Assembly: GCA_030142905.1 (NCBI GenBank)
Contig: JASJOG010000147.1
Span: 62,001 to 126,000, forward strand
Reading direction: 5' to 3'
Source: Heliopora coerulea
Lineage: Eukaryota > Cnidaria > Anthozoa > Scleralcyonacea > Helioporidae
DNA length: 64,000 nucleotides
Positions 1 through 12,059 of this stretch are shown piece after piece. Both the position numbers and the translations under genes were made by a program. A model generated the notes under the pieces. That model had not been told where the DNA came from, did no database searches, and was given only the letters and a program-made list of their open reading frames with translations. The first letter of the stretch is position 1. Each line of letters begins with the position of its first letter.

Positions 1-26
1 TACATTTTTCTCAAACACACGCACAA

Positions 27-355
27 ACTTTCAAAAATTTTGCACGTCAGTTCCCATAGGGTTCTCGTAATTTTATATGGGATCCCGAATGTGTTCCAAT
101 TTCATATGCGAAATGAAAATTTCACCTCTGAAATAAATTATCATGTACGAGTCTTTAATTTCGTATACGAAACACATTTCTGCATGGGAAGGTTTCGCGT
201 GCGAAATTTTGTACTTCAGCACTTCACATGTGAATTAGATTTTTCGTGGAAGAAAATTTTCCACTTTCATATATGAAATGAAAATTTCGTATGTAAAAGC
301 GTTCAAATTCGTGTGTTTGTCACATGCGAAATGACATTTCAAATTTTTGTAAGGG
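27..355. mobile_element. Palindrome-rich MITE, copy 1 (ATATGAAAT family)
   Basis: Made of many short palindromic words such as CATATGAAAT and TTTCACATGTGAAA, and it ends in aaatttttgtaaggg. Sister copies lie at 32185-32451, 33700-34340 (interrupted) and about 45450-45710. The better copies have ends cccttacaaaaattt and aaatttttgtaaggg. The ORF across it (40-276) is not a gene. Confidence 0.7.
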
Positions 356-401
356 TGCACACAGACAACGGCACATGCAAATACACTGTTGATCATCCCC
401 A

Positions 402-1006
402 TAAAGGCCCGTTTACAGTTGTGATTTGGTGCTTTGCGATTGACGTCTTGGAGTATGTGTTTAACTGAAGAGTTCAATAAACCGCTGACTTTACAGGGTT
501 AGGGTTAAACCCAGTGAACTCAATTTCCATATCTGGAATGCTAACTGGACAATGAAAAGTGAAGCCAAGATGGCCGCCCATGGAGTCCAATTTTGGACGT
601 CAGTTTCAGTCCCCTGCGCGGGCTTGTACGTCAATTTTAGTCTCCCACGCGACTTTTTACATTTTCTAACGAGTTTTCTTTGGAGATACACACAAAACAT
701 GTCTTCACAACAGACGCTACACGTTGCGACGATAACAAAAAAGTGTTAGATATTGGGATACATTTCAATCGCTGAACTTTGTTTCCATATGATCACTGGC
801 GATCGCTGATGATCACTCTCGATCGCTGATGATCACTCTCGATCGCTGGGATAGAACAACATTTTCTATCCCAGCGATCGTGGGCGATCGCGATCGCTTA
901 AGATCCTCGGTTCGCTGGAAAGTGTTTCCATATGATCGTTGTCGATTGCGCTGGATCGCTGGCGATCAATAGCGATCGTGAGCGATAATATGGAAACGGG
1001 CCTTTA
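402..1006. mobile_element. TIR element TAAAGGCCCGTTT (605 bp) with nested insert
   Basis: Left end taaaggcccgttta and right end aaacgggccttta are inverted repeats. The right third is built of GATCGCT/GATCACT units (788-985). The centre, 511-720, is part of another MITE whose complete copy sits at 20389-21078. No transposase seen. Confidence 0.65.
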
Positions 1007-1364
1007 AACTGACAAAAGCATCGAGAAAAAACTCATTTTTGCTGCAGCGAATCATGAGCAGATATCTTGCTGCATGGACTGTCATGCAGGGCTTTCAACA
1101 AGGTTTGAAGTAGGCGTCTGCCCATACTGAATTATGCGGCTGTGTATATCAAAGGAGCTGTGAGGTCCCTTTCTCAAATGGGGGTCGGGGGCACATCCTC
1201 CAAAAAAGTTTGAAATCTAACACTGTTGTCTTGGTTGGCAAATCCAAGATGAGCGCTCGCTCGTAGACCTTTCATAAGTTCCACAAGGAACAAGCATAGA
1301 TGCGCTTGGGTATAGTTATTAAAGAGCCATGGTAAATTTCAAGCTCATTTCATTACCTTTACTT

Positions 1365-1437
1365 TACTTCACTTTGCTTTACTTTACTTTACTTCACTTT
1401 GCTTTGCTTTGCTTTGCTTTACTTTACTTTACTTTGC
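1365..1437. repeat. (CTTTA)n / CTTTG simple repeat
   Basis: Tandem 5-bp units actttacttt and ctttgctttg in a CCDC25 intron. Confidence 0.85.
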
Positions 1438-1666
1438 TTAAATTTCTTTAAGCACAGTAGCCTATTCAGTTCCCTGATTTTCAAAGGGCCGTGCAATACT
1501 TTACAAATTATAATAATGATATATAATAATATTATTTACATATAAAAACTTGTACTAATCTATTAATAATATTCACAGTAGTTCAGGTAGCTAACAGGGT
1601 TATCAAGCATAAATCAAGGCACTTTAAATAAAATAAAGGCACTTTACTTCTTGTTATCCTTATCAG

Positions 1667-1742
1667 GGACAAACAATTGATGATATTCCTTCCGTGGTGT
1701 TGGATGACTGCGCTCAGTTAGTTAAAGCAAATAGCATTCAAG
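1667..1742 (+). CDS. CCDC25: CCDC25 exon (first in window)
   Basis: Acceptor ttatcag precedes GGA CAA ACA; donor AAG|gtaagt follows. It encodes [19 protein letters not shown] plus KANSIQ and ends one base into a codon, completed by the next exon. Confidence 0.9.
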
Positions 1743-4700
1743 GTAAGTCGTAAGACGTCTTGTCAACAGATCCCCCCTGGTTATGAAGGCGCTCTTTCAA
1801 TGGCCGGCTCCCCTTATACATCTGCTGAATGCAACTACCAAAATGCGTTTTGAAATCTTGTTTGTAATGTTAATCGGACCTATTGTCTTTCCATTCTCGT
1901 TTGGAATTCAATGTTTGCATGAAAATGAAAAAACCCGCAAAGTGTTCTGGGAGTTGTATTCTGCTGACGTAATGAGGGGAACCGGCTATTACAGTTGAAC
2001 CTCGATTATCCGGACCTCTATTATCCGGGCTTTCCGATTATCCGGGCTTTTGTTTGATAATCCATATTTTCGTGCATAAATTATTGTTTGTTATCATTGC
2101 TGCACACCATTGGAAGTGGGGACTGGGAACCATAGAGGCAGTTCTTGTTCATGACTAGAAATGTCCAGTTCCCCTTGTTACGTCAGATGAGTACTACTAC
2201 CAGAGTACGTTTAGACGTTTTCTTTTTCATGCAAATATTTAATACCCAAAGGGAATGGAAAGGAAGTTGCTTATACAGTATTAGCATTACAAAAGAGATT
2301 TCGAAAAGCCTTCTGGTAGTTGTATTCAGCAGATAAATAAGGGGAACTGGCCATTGAGTTGTTTAGAACTATTTGAATTGGATGGACTGTCAGCAAGATG
2401 TTGATCCCGCACGACTAATGCAGCTTCGTAGAATGTTTGAGTGTGGACTGTGCAAACGAAGTGCAGCATTTTGAAACAGACAAATTTATTGAATACGATA
2501 ATTTTTAAATGTACAGTAAAGGGAGTTGAGTAATGGCTGTAAATATATTTCAATTTTGATTGGCTCCTGTGCTAACTTCATCAATATTCATAATTCCGAT
2601 TAACCGGACTCTCGATTATCCAGACTTATTTCATGTCTCCCGATGCGTCCGGATAATCGAGGTTCGACTGTACACATTATGGTAACTCGCCTTTGTAAAC
2701 TCATAGAAAGGAAAACAGATTTCCCTTGACTATCCACGAAGATTCTTGAGATCGTAAGATGTTTTTTTGTGAACAGGAGCATAGTATGGAAAAGTTTTTA
2801 GCGGAAGTTAATTTTGTGATCACGCAATAACCCTTCCTTCACTGTCTTCGATATATGTCGAAACGTTGGGTCTTACATGAATTGACCTGTGCTGCTAAAG
2901 TCGACTAAAAAAGTTGACTTGAGCGGGGTTCGAACTTGCATCTTTGAATAACCGGATTGCTGCTTTACCAATTGAGCTATCGAGTCAACTGGGTACAGTA
3001 CGCGCGTTTCATCCAATTTAAGTGCACGAGAGATTCTCGCGATAACTTAACACTCGATATGCGTGATGATGTGCAGTGTTTCGACTTTATTTCAAAGTCA
3101 TCTTCGAGGCAACATGAAGAGATATTTTTCCAACTAATGTCACGGTTCATTACTCTTCTATGTCAGACCGTGGTCGGCCACTTTGAAATTTCTAGAGTTT
3201 CTAGGATCTTCGATTGACCATGTTATACATTTCTTGTAAAATAACGATCGAGTATATAGATACGTGAAAATCATATAAGTGTGGGGCATAAAATGCAGTT
3301 GGTTGCTCGTTTTCAACCTGTGTTTTCTTTTATACACATTGGTAATATTGCAGGAAATAAGATGAATAATGTAGGGATTGTGTACACGCTTTGGGAAAAC
3401 CTCAAAAAGACAAGTGATATGGACGTTGGACAAATTGGTTTTCATAAACAAAAAGAGGTACAGTACTGCTTTTCCTAATTGAGAAGGTCAGGTTTAAGCC
3501 TGATTTCCTATAGGCGGAATCTTCCGTGCGGATAAAATCATTACTTTTTTTTTCGAATTAGTTACACTTAAAAGCTCATTAGACAAAGAGAAAATTTCTT
3601 CCATGCGGAAGATTCCACTTGCTGTATGGAAGTCAAGCTATGAATACACTTCTTTCTTTTCTGGAATGATCCATTCAGAAAATGTCCGTAAGGGGAAAAG
3701 ACAACTTTAAAACATATGGGGGTCACGATAGTGTTGATACTGAGATGGTTTTGTGACATACTCGACCGAAAACATTTGACGCGTACATTAATCCTCTGAG
3801 TTTAGTTTTGAGGTAGTCTTGTGAACTGAAGGAGGTGCAAAAATTGTAATCAAATTTTCAAATCCTGCTTAGCGACAATGTACGGGAGATTACAAGAATT
3901 TCTTGCTAACGAAGGCTTTGATAACATATTTTGACTTTCCGGTGTAATTAATGTGTTGGGGAAAAACGTGCTGTTATGTTTTCTTTTGGTACAAAATCAT
4001 TATACGGTCATCATCGTAAGATAAACTTTGATGATGACTGAAGTTGTATAACTTTTTTTTGTAATTCATGTTGTCGTCCCCTACCTCAATACCAATGCTT
4101 CTTGTAGACATTTTGATGTTCTACACCATAAAAAAATTATCGTTAACACTATTAAGGAGAATATGAATTTTCCAACCTTCAAGGTTTGCACTATGGTTGT
4201 TGAGAAAAGGATTAACGAAATAGTAAATCGGCTTAATAAAACCAAGGAAGAAAGATTTCCGGATTTACGAATGGAAAGGGAAGAGAGAGATCGAGAAGAG
4301 AGAGAAGACAAACGAAAAGAGCTACAAGCCAAGGTAATGGTAAAATGTATACAGCTATCTGTCTATAGAAGATCTATTGACCAGACATCGACCAAATTGT
4401 GATGTAATGTTTCGTCCATTACAATTTTTAGTACATGGTTGCATTTATTGTACCGCGTAAAATTTGTTCGGAGGTAATCTGCATTAAGTCGGCGGGAACG
4501 GCAATCACCCAATGTAAATGACAATAATTCTTTTTACTGATGTCTGGTATCTTGAATGATCTTCCTAGTAAGATACCGGCCAGCTCATATTTTCAAATTT
4601 TATTCCTGTTTTCTAACAGAGACGGAAAGAAAAAGAGGAGGAAAAACGACGGGTGGAAGAGGCCCAAGCGAGGTATTGTCCTACTGTTACTAGCAAAAAC

Positions 4701-7700
4701 TCTCCTTTCCTCTATATTCATATGAAGAACATCGTCTCTATCTCTACCTCTACGACTACCTCTAACCTTACCTCCACTCTCACCTCTCTTTACCTCTATC
4801 TCTACTTCTATCACTAGCTCTACTTCTACTTCTATCACTACCTCTATCTCTGTTTCTATTTCTACCTCTTTCTCTATCTCCATGTCCACCCCATCTCCAT
4901 TTCCACCTCCATCTCCACCTCTATCTCCATCTCCATCACTCTCTGTCTCTATTTTTGTCTCTGTCTCGGCATACCCCTTCATCAGAACGTTCTGAACATT
5001 CTTCGATTTTTCATTTTATTAATATTTTCTTATTTCTTTATGTAACTGTAAACTTACTTTATGATTTGTTTTAGGAGTTATTCTAACCTAATGAAGACTG
5101 AAAATATGACATCCAATAAGGTACGTTTGCATCACATGGGGACTGATTTCTTTTTCAGTCATGAAAATAAATCATCAAAATTCCACTTAGAAAATCCCCC
5201 AAACAAAACATACAGTGGAACCCCGCCATACGGCCACCTCGTTAATACGGCCACCTCGTCAATACGGCCACTTTTTTTTGTCCCGGCAAAACGTCCATAC
5301 ATTTTCTTATAAGAAAACCCCGTTAATGCGGTCACGTATATATTCCTTGATAAATTCACCTCGTTGATACGGCCACTCAAACCAAATGTGCATTCCAAAG
5401 GGCAGATTAGTGACAAATAAAAATAAACCTTGAGAAACAATAACGATTTTCCTTTTTAATTGAAAATGTCTGTTTTATATCTTGTCGTTGACTTTTAAAA
5501 CAGCCATTTCCTTTACAAAGTCAGCAATATAATTCGACTCTATTGAATGAAACTTGATAAATAATAATATCCGTTATATTGCAAAATAATTAAGTGATTG
5601 TACTTGAACAGAACAAGCCAATCGAAAGTCGCAGATTTTTTTTCCAAAATCCTGTTGAAATTTAAATTTTTACTGAAAGTGACATGTGAAATTGGAGAGT
5701 TTGGGGCCGTTGCTCTGAAAAGGACAATATGTATAGCAAAATATTTCTGTTTATAAAATTCTGTTATGTTTATCTTACTGTGTAGTTCCGTTTCTATTAA
5801 ATTATATCTGCATTCTGGATGCTTAAAGACAGTTGTTTAGAAGTGCAGTTGTGATATAACTGTCATAACGTCACTTGAAAGAGACCTGCCATGAAATTTA
5901 ATCCAACCCCGTTAATACGGCCACCTCGTTAATATGGCCACCTCGTTAATATGGCCAGATACTTATGGCCCGTTGGTGGCCGTATTAACGGGGTTCCACT
6001 GTATTGAGGGTTCATAAAATGGACGCGGAACTAACGCTTATTGGTCGTCAAAACTTGGAAATTTATTATGTCAGAATGGGATTCCTGTTTCCGCGCTATA
6101 TTCATTTGTTATTAAATATTATTTAACAGTTCAGCCAATCCAGTATCAGGCCATATCGCAAAAATCCCTGTTGTACTTAACCCTTACTTTGAACAATGGC
6201 ATTCAGAAAATCGAAGTATTATATGGTGAATTATTTTATGTCAACGGCCCTCGTAGCGCAATTGGCGGAACACTGCACCAGACTCGAAAGGTCGCATGTT
6301 CGATTCCCAGCCGGAGGCCCTAGAGTTACATACTGAGCAAATGGTCCTGGTTGGGTCTTAAAATATATGATTCTGACGCTCAAAAATTTCCTTCATCATA
6401 TTATGTAAAGTTCATTTCATGTGATTAAGTGTAATATGCAAATATTCGTTGAATATAACCGTTATTTCAATCGCATCACCACTAGTATGGATATAGAACT
6501 CATGGCCTTTATACTGACTTTATTTAAACACGGGACTATCTCGCCAAATAATTACAAATACAAGAAAAAAAGAAAAACATATATGGTGTTCTTCCAGTAG
6601 TCCGTGTGGATTATTATTATAGACTATTTACATCCTAAGTTTACCGATTAAAAATCTATTAATATATTAATAACATACAGATAAAAAATTAAATATTAGA
6701 TAATCGCTTGATCTTCCTTTAAAAACTATTTATAGAATCCGAATTTTTAATTTCGGATGAAAGATTATGTCAGACCAATGCGCCCCGATAGCCAAATCAT
6801 TTTTTCATAAAATTAGTTTTTGGTTTCGGTAACGCAAAGTTAAATTGACATTGTCTAGTGTTGTGGTGATGAATTTGGTTAATATTTGTGAAAGTCTCTG
6901 ATAGGTAACTTGGTCCTAGTTTTTTTTCGAACTTTATAAATCTTTATATAAATTTGCTGTATTCTTTGGTGATGTAAATTTTTGAAACCTATTGATTTTA
7001 ATAGACTTTCAGAGCGAAAATTATAACTCTCACGGGTTATAATGCGAACAGCTCTGTTTTGCGATCTTTGAAGTTTATTTGATAATGTAGCTCCTAGCTG
7101 TCGGCAACGGCCTTCGTAGTTTAGCTGGCAGGCTTCTGCATTAGGTTCGAAAGATAACTGCGTTAGATTCGCAAGATCGCGGGTTCGATTCCCCGACGAA
7201 GGTCCAAGGGTTGCAATTTCAGAACTAATCCTGTTTGGATCTTAAAATGTAAGATTCTGACACTCGAAAATTTTTTCACTATATACAAGGTGTTCGAGAA
7301 GGTCTGTATGCAGATTATATATCAAAGTATTGGGTAAAAAAAAAAAAAATTGTTGAACTGTGTAATTTTTAAACAAGCGTTGGAATGCTTTGTGGCGTTA
7401 CAGTTATCATTTGTACTTGCAGATTTTCCGATCGAAATTCATATAATTCGACATTTTTTTTCTAATAATGGAAGGACAATTACGTCATGAATGCGCGATC
7501 CAAATATGTTACGAAACTATCCCGAAGATACATAATGTTAAAGTTGCTGTTTAGCCCATCAACGGGCAAGGGCACACTGTATCATTTTACTCTGGCTAAC
7601 GCTAGACGATTTAACTCACCAAGGGGATGAACCCTGCCTCTTAATGGGTTAACTTATAAGAAGCTGTATCTCTCGAGCAAACGGTCAGATAACCCTGAGA

Positions 7701-9152
7701 CATTGTTACCTACTTTATTTTATACTATTAAGTGATCGGGAAAAAACTTGCTTGACTAGATATTACTGGTAATATCCCGTGGCGAAACTGCGTTTACCTC
7801 AAATTTCTTCCATATCTTAAACGAAATACTTCACGTTTTTTTGGACTTGGTTCTTGTGGACGGACGTTAAATCGATGTCCACAATAAATGCAAATAAAGG
7901 ATATCCGATTTGATGCGCTTAAAGACTCTACTCTTGACCCATTTTTATTTCTTATTTTAATTAATGATTTGCATTCGAGTTCAGGAAACTCGTCCGTTCA
8001 TGTTAGATGATGATTCAGCCCTTCTTACTCATCGAAGAGTTATGAGAAATGCATTATTATTCATTTATACCACACTTTCCAGCTAGGGCGACTGTCGTTA
8101 TTGGTTGCAATGTATGCTGCAATTTTGTCAGCGATTTCATCAATATATAATAAGATAAAGAAGCGATAAAAATTGGGTGACACTTATTGCAAGGATGCAA
8201 GGATGACGTCGAAACGTCGTCAACGTGCATCATTATCAAGAAAGATTAAAAATATGCAACTAAGTTCGTTGGTATTCAGAAAAATGATATACCTTATTCT
8301 TACTAATTTTCGCGATTTTAGCGATTTCAAAAAAATCGCGAAATTTAATACTCGCTTAAAATGGAATGCCCAAAAATTAAAATCGCGAAATTTAATACTA
8401 TATTATATAAATAAAACAATACAAGTTTTACAGTTGCTGTATTAAAGTCACGAATTTAATGTTAACTCGCTTGATTTTTAGTTTTCTATCCCCGCTTCAC
8501 TCTCATCTGTATGATTCTGCTTCTAAATGTTTCAAAATGTCTTTTGTGCTATTATCGAACCTTCCATCTGTCGGTTCTTTGTATTTAACTTTAACATGCT
8601 TTATGAGTCTTTGCAAGATTAAAGAAATGACGAAATCGCGAAATTAAATACGTTTCGGTTCTTTTTTCTCTCCATAAATCGCGAAATTAAATACTCGCGA
8701 AATAACGGCTTCCGAATTTTCGCCAAATTAAGTGCTCGCGAAGATTAGTAAGAATAAGGTATATAGAGGTGTAAAAATGTAAATGAAACAAAAACATGCA
8801 TGGAAAACATAGGGTTTTCCATGCATGTTTTTCTGGGGCTCAGAAATCGTTTTTCTGAGGATAGAGCTCGATGAACGTTCATCTATCATTCAATATATCT
8901 CCAAGCTCCCACACTTCCAAAATATATATCTCGTTTAAGTAATTATAGCAAACAGTTAAACCATTGTAATAAGAATGAAAATTGCTGTGGGAAACAGCTA
9001 AATATAAACAGTTCCTAAAAATATGTGTATTAAACAACAATTTAGCTTTAATGGAGTCCATCTACGTGTTTAGCGAGTGTTTTATATCCCTTATGAAAAG
9101 CATGTTGCTGTCATTACAGGATGGTGGCTCAGATTCTGATGAATTCATGTAA
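1667..9152 (+). CDS. CCDC25: CCDC25 (partial, 3' six exons)
   Basis: Exons 1667-1742, 3354-3457, 4184-4333, 4620-4672, 5075-5120 and 9120-9152 join in frame with GT-AG borders. They give about 153 residues matching vertebrate CCDC25 from near residue 55 to the end. Diagnostic stretches are [20 protein letters not shown], then [17 protein letters not shown], then [14 protein letters not shown], a charged coiled coil ([20 protein letters not shown]), [14 protein letters not shown] and the terminal SDSDEFM. The family carries an N-terminal NFACT-R/DUF814-type domain followed by a coiled coil; human CCDC25 is reported as a membrane protein that senses extracellular-trap DNA. The first ~54 residues are not found in 1-1660 and must lie upstream. 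Introns hold many transposons, including a 4-kb last intron. The reading frame is intact throughout, so the gene looks functional. Confidence 0.93.
1801..1989. mobile_element. MITE TGGCCGGTTCCCCTTA, copy 1
   Basis: Left end tggccggctcccctta, right end gaggggaaccggc. Related copies: 2159-2354 and 36790-36942. It abuts the pogo-like element that starts at 1992. Confidence 0.7.
1992..2670. mobile_element. Pogo/Tigger-like nonautonomous element 1 (679 bp)
   Basis: TIRs CAGTTGAACCTCGATTATCC and GGATAATCGAGGTTCGACTG are flanked by TA on both sides (1990-1991, 2671-2672), as in the Tc1/mariner-pogo superfamily. Internal repeats of ATTATCCGG. It carries a nested MITE (2159-2354) and no transposase ORF. 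Confidence 0.85.
2159..2354. mobile_element. MITE TGGCCGGTTCCCCTTA, copy 2 (nested)
   Basis: Ends gtccagttcccctt and aaggggaactggcca. Same family as 1801-1989 but diverged; it sits inside the pogo-like element. Confidence 0.7.
2916..3130 (-). mobile_element. tRNA-derived SINE, family 1 copy 1
   Basis: On the minus strand 2916-2986 reads as a tRNA-like unit: GACTCGATAGCTCAATTGG (A box), then AGTTCGAACCCCG (B box), with a partly paired acceptor stem. The body at 2987-3130 matches 28070-28218 closely. It is a SINE, not a functional tRNA, because the same body is joined to both copies. Confidence 0.75.
3354..3457 (+). CDS. CCDC25: CCDC25 exon
   Basis: Acceptor attgcag; donor GAG|gtacag. It encodes [20 protein letters not shown] followed by [15 protein letters not shown], the best-conserved part of the NFACT-R-like domain. 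It ends in phase 0. Confidence 0.92.
4184..4333 (+). CDS. CCDC25: CCDC25 exon (coiled coil)
   Basis: Acceptor ccttcaag; donor AAG|gtaatg. Fifty codons starting [16 protein letters not shown], then a run rich in Glu, Arg and Lys ([18 protein letters not shown]) typical of the family's coiled coil. Confidence 0.9.
4620..4672 (+). CDS. CCDC25: CCDC25 exon (short, basic/acidic)
   Basis: Acceptor ctaacag; donor CGAG|gtattg. A 53-nt exon encoding [17 protein letters not shown]; the split Arg codon is completed by the next exon. Confidence 0.85.
4737..4968. repeat. (TCTACC)n / (TCTCCA)n minisatellite
   Basis: Over 200 bp of degenerate ctctacctctac units in a CCDC25 intron. The minus-strand ORF across it (Glu/Val/Ile-rich) is an artefact. 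Confidence 0.85.
5075..5120 (+). CDS. CCDC25: CCDC25 exon
   Basis: Acceptor tgttttag; donor AAG|gtacgt. A 46-nt exon encoding [15 protein letters not shown], matching the human SYSSLMKVENMSSNQ region. Confidence 0.9.
5213..6001. mobile_element. Pogo/Tigger-like nonautonomous element 2 (789 bp)
   Basis: Ends CAGTGGAACCCCG and CGGGGTTCCACTG with TA at 5211-5212 and 6002-6003. Sub-terminal direct repeats of TAATACGGCCACC on both sides. It lies in the last CCDC25 intron. Confidence 0.88.
6246..6405 (+). mobile_element. tRNA-derived SINE, family 2 copy 1
   Basis: tRNA-like head ggccctcgtagcgcaattgg ... tgttcgattccc ... ggaggccc, then a body with tcctggttgggtcttaaaat and gattctgacgctcaaaa. The same body follows the copy at 7107. 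Confidence 0.75.
7107..7275 (+). mobile_element. tRNA-derived SINE, family 2 copy 2
   Basis: Head ggccttcgtagtttagctgg ... gggttcgattccccg ... aaggtcc with about 20 extra bases in the middle of the head. The body tgtttggatcttaaaatg, gattctgacactcgaaaa matches copy 1. Confidence 0.75.
8287..8764. mobile_element. TIR element ATATACCTTATTCTTACTAAT
   Basis: About 27-bp inverted ends (atataccttattcttacta ... tagtaagaataaggtatat). Inside are repeated words aaatcgcgaaatttaatact. No transposase ORF. Confidence 0.8.
8791..8831. repeat. Perfect 18-bp hairpin
   Basis: Arms aaaacatgcatggaaaac and gttttccatgcatgtttt around a 5-nt loop, just outside the right end of the 8287-8764 element. Confidence 0.8.
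9120..9152 (+). CDS. CCDC25: CCDC25 last coding exon
   Basis: Acceptor cattacag, then [10 protein letters not shown] and TAA at 9150-9152. It matches the C-terminus of vertebrate CCDC25 (DGNDSDEFM). Confidence 0.92.
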   Translation, partial: DGGSDSDEFM

Positions 9153-9347
9153 AGACTGTCTGGAAATCTTCGTATCGAATCTGAAGGGGGAAATTGGTTG
9201 TTCTAGCAACTTGACAAGAACCTACGAGATATGTGGTGGTACAAGGGTTATTGGTGGCAAAGATACGTAACCATTTGACTGCCACCATGTTCCCAGAAAA
9301 CATCCTTACTCGCTGCTTTTACTTTGAGTTTGAGAAACTGAAGGGCT

Positions 9348-9353
9348 AATAAA
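9348..9353 (+). terminator. Poly(A) signal AATAAA for CCDC25
   Basis: First AATAAA downstream of the CCDC25 stop, about 195 nt after it. This would give a short 3' UTR; no transcript evidence. Confidence 0.5.
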
Positions 9354-10030
9354 ATCCAAGTTCAATCAAGCGTAGCTACTACAAGCATAAAACGAAGAAA
9401 TTGTTTCACAGTTCATGTAGTTGATGTAGTTCTATTGTGATTTGCACTCTCTTGATTATACAATACATGCAGTGTCCCTAATTTCCCAACGAGGAATTCT
9501 ATCGAATTGACTCAACCATTTTGCATTGACAATCTTTTACTACTAGATTTACATCAGAATCCACTTCAGGGATAACGGATTTGCCGGATACCAAAATATT
9601 CAATTCAAAATAACGTAAATTAATAAATCATTCTCGGTTTTGGCCAAGATTATTGCTCGCATACGTAAGTATTAGAACCACATTGCTGCGACTGTTTTCG
9701 GTTATTACGCAGAAACATATGCTTAATGGCCCTTAGACTATTTTGGGGAAGTCATCTTATTTCAAACAGCATTTGTACTTAGTCTGTTACCACGACGGCT
9801 CGATGTGATCTCTTACAAGATCTACATTAATCTTAAAATAAATTCAAATAGCTCAAAGAAGACTCAAACAAAGCCATTAAACAAAATAATGGGCAAAATG
9901 CGTTTTTTTAATTGTTTCATATTCTCATTTCCGGCACGAAACGAATGGGTAGGGAAGGAGTTAATGCTGTACGTTTTTGATAATTGGTGCAAGAGCATAT
10001 TTATTCTATCCTGTGTATTGCAATCGTCAG
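9354..10030. other. Spacer, nothing recognised
   Basis: AT-rich sequence after CCDC25 with only short random ORFs. Confidence 0.5.
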
Positions 10031-10039
10031 TTGATAGTT

Positions 10040-10510
10040 GATACCTTTAGTTTATGTTGGTTTATTGAATGAGTTAGAAACTAAACACTAACCAGCTACT
10101 TTTGTGCGCTTTTTCTGTCATCAGTTGATGCATTTTAGTAGAAAAGTTAATCACGCAAATATCCGGCAATCCGGCTGGATACTACGAAATATCCGACCGG
10201 AAACCAGAAAAAAAATTGCGTGCGCGAGTGCAGAGACGTTCGACGATGTTGCATCAAATGTTTGATAGAAATCAAACTTCGTTCATTGTAGCCAAACGAG
10301 TTCAACAAGTTGCATTCAACAACCTTGAACGATGTTGAATTGTGGGGTGGAATTGGTTTGGCCAGTGCTTTAGTATATGTTGGTTTAATGAATGAAATAG
10401 AAACTAACCACAAACCAGCTATACTTGTGCGCTTTTTGTATTATCAGTTAAAGCATCTTTGTAGAAAAGTGAATCAAATATCCGGCAATCCGGCCGGATA
10501 CCGGATTGTG
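10040..10510. repeat. Tandem duplication, ~330-bp offset
   Basis: 10040-10180 and 10365-10500 align along their length (tatgttggttta, ttgtgcgctttttt, then caaatatccggcaatccggc). The second copy is followed by a cluster of ATCCGG words. ORFs across it are incidental. Confidence 0.7.
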
Positions 10511-10716
10511 AAATTTTTCACTATCCGGCCTGATACTACATCCGGTGCACCGCTATTTTCGTATTTCTTAAACACTCAGTTCCGGAAATGCTTATCAATG
10601 ATATTCATCTGTACCGTTGAAGCAAAGTCACTAGGTAAGCTACAGTTGAAACAGGTGAGGATTTGCTACAATTTCATAATTTTTTGTTAGCAAATGCATT
10701 TACTCTAAACATAGTC

Positions 10717-10870
10717 AAAAGCCGGTACATAATAGTGGATTCGAGACAACGATTATTAACTGTTGCAGACAACCCTGCTATTTCATTTGTAAGCAAAACA
10801 TTAAACGAGTAACTGCAACAAAAATCCTGGAAATCATTGTTGACGAAAAACTGTAGTGGATGGAGCGCAC
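10717..10870 (+). pseudogene. LINE reverse transcriptase relic
   Basis: The frame reads KSRYIIVDSRQRLLTVADNP then VSKTLNE and a stop. After a frame change it reads TKILEIIVDEKL, stop, W. This pattern (YII.SRQRL ... IIVDEKL.W) is the segment after the catalytic region of non-LTR retrotransposon RTs. Stops and frameshifts show it is dead. Confidence 0.55.
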
Positions 10871-10899
10871 TGCACATACTGTATATTAAGTTAAAAAAA

Positions 10900-11640
10900 A
10901 AAAGTCTCGGTACTGCTGCAGCTTAGCCGCATCCCCTTGTTGTAGGCTGGACATTAATTTGGAGCCAGTGACCTGCATAAGAGCAGGCTTTTATGAGATG
11001 ACCTAGGGAGTGGCGCCCCTGCCTTGCCAACTGGGTGGACAGGTAGACAGGTAGCCGAAAGGCTCGGCTTGCCTTAACTGGCTGGCAGCTGCACGTACAC
11101 TACCTTCAGGTGTTGGCAAACCTTCCCTGTTAGCCCAAGAACTGACACAGGCTGATGTTCCTACAACAGGCTGATGCCCCTAGCCTTAGTTGGTTGAAGA
11201 TGAACCCCCCCCCCCTTACATGTTAAAACAAACCAATACTAGTCAAAGAATAAGACAACATTAAGACCTAACGCTTGCAGTGGCACAGCTAAACTGATCA
11301 TGGCTGGTTGGAGGTGCAGCAGAGTTCTGCTAGGGTCAAACTGGATATACGCATAATCCACGCACGTCATGTTTCACTTTTTGCGTGAGTTGATTCTACA
11401 AGCTTTTGGTATTACCGAGCTTTCATGGTTTTTGCTGGCGAAAATTTTGCAAGAATTTATCCAGATGAACTGGTAGTTCATATTCCGTTTCAGATCTGAA
11501 CGTACTGAGAGAGCAAATGCAGCCAACTGTTACTGTAAAACGGTTTATGTGAGTTAAGCTTTCGTCGTTCCACAACATCATCAGGACTAAGAAAGTAAGC
11601 GAATCCAATGTTTGTATATACAAGGGTGATTATATGCATA
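10900..11640. other. GC-richer spacer, unclassified repeat-like sequence
   Basis: 10905-11200 is richer in G+C than its surroundings, with short repeats of ggtagacaggtag and ggctgatg. A poly-C run lies at about 11208. No ORF or RNA gene could be supported. Confidence 0.35.
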
Positions 11641-11830
11641 TAAAATATCAATAAAATTGACATATGTCAGATATTATCGGATTAATAGTATAAATGAAAA
11701 AATTTCTCGAATCTGATTGGCTAAGAGCAGTGCAATTTCAAGGTAACTGCTGAGAAAAGTTAATACAGTAATTTGCACAGAATTGCCTTTTTTCGCACCG
11801 TATGACTTTTTTCATGTATATTATTAATTG

Positions 11831-11990
11831 GTAATAGCATGATTTCTCGTACCATTTGGAAGAAACACTTGTGAGTTTTTCAAAGACCTCAAATCGCACT
11901 CGTCCTTCGGACTCGTGCTATTTTCATAGTGTTTGAAAAACTCACTCGTGAGTGTTTTTTCCAAATTGCATTCTAAACCATGCTATCACC
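11831..11990. repeat. Foldback repeat
   Basis: Arms atagcatg ... acacttgtgagtttttcaaa and tttgaaaaactcactcgtgagtgt ... catgctat surround ctcgtccttcggactcg. Confidence 0.65.
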
Positions 11991-12059
11991 TATACATAAT
12001 AAACAAGTTAAAATCTCGTGGGATTAAGAGAATACTAAAATGGTCATCAGGATAAAGTT

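Noticed and set aside
4593..4982. 129-aa minus ORF rich in Glu/Val/Ile
   Set aside because: Translation of the TCTACC minisatellite.
10310..10690. 126-aa + strand ORF
   Set aside because: Falls on a local tandem duplication with no coding signature.
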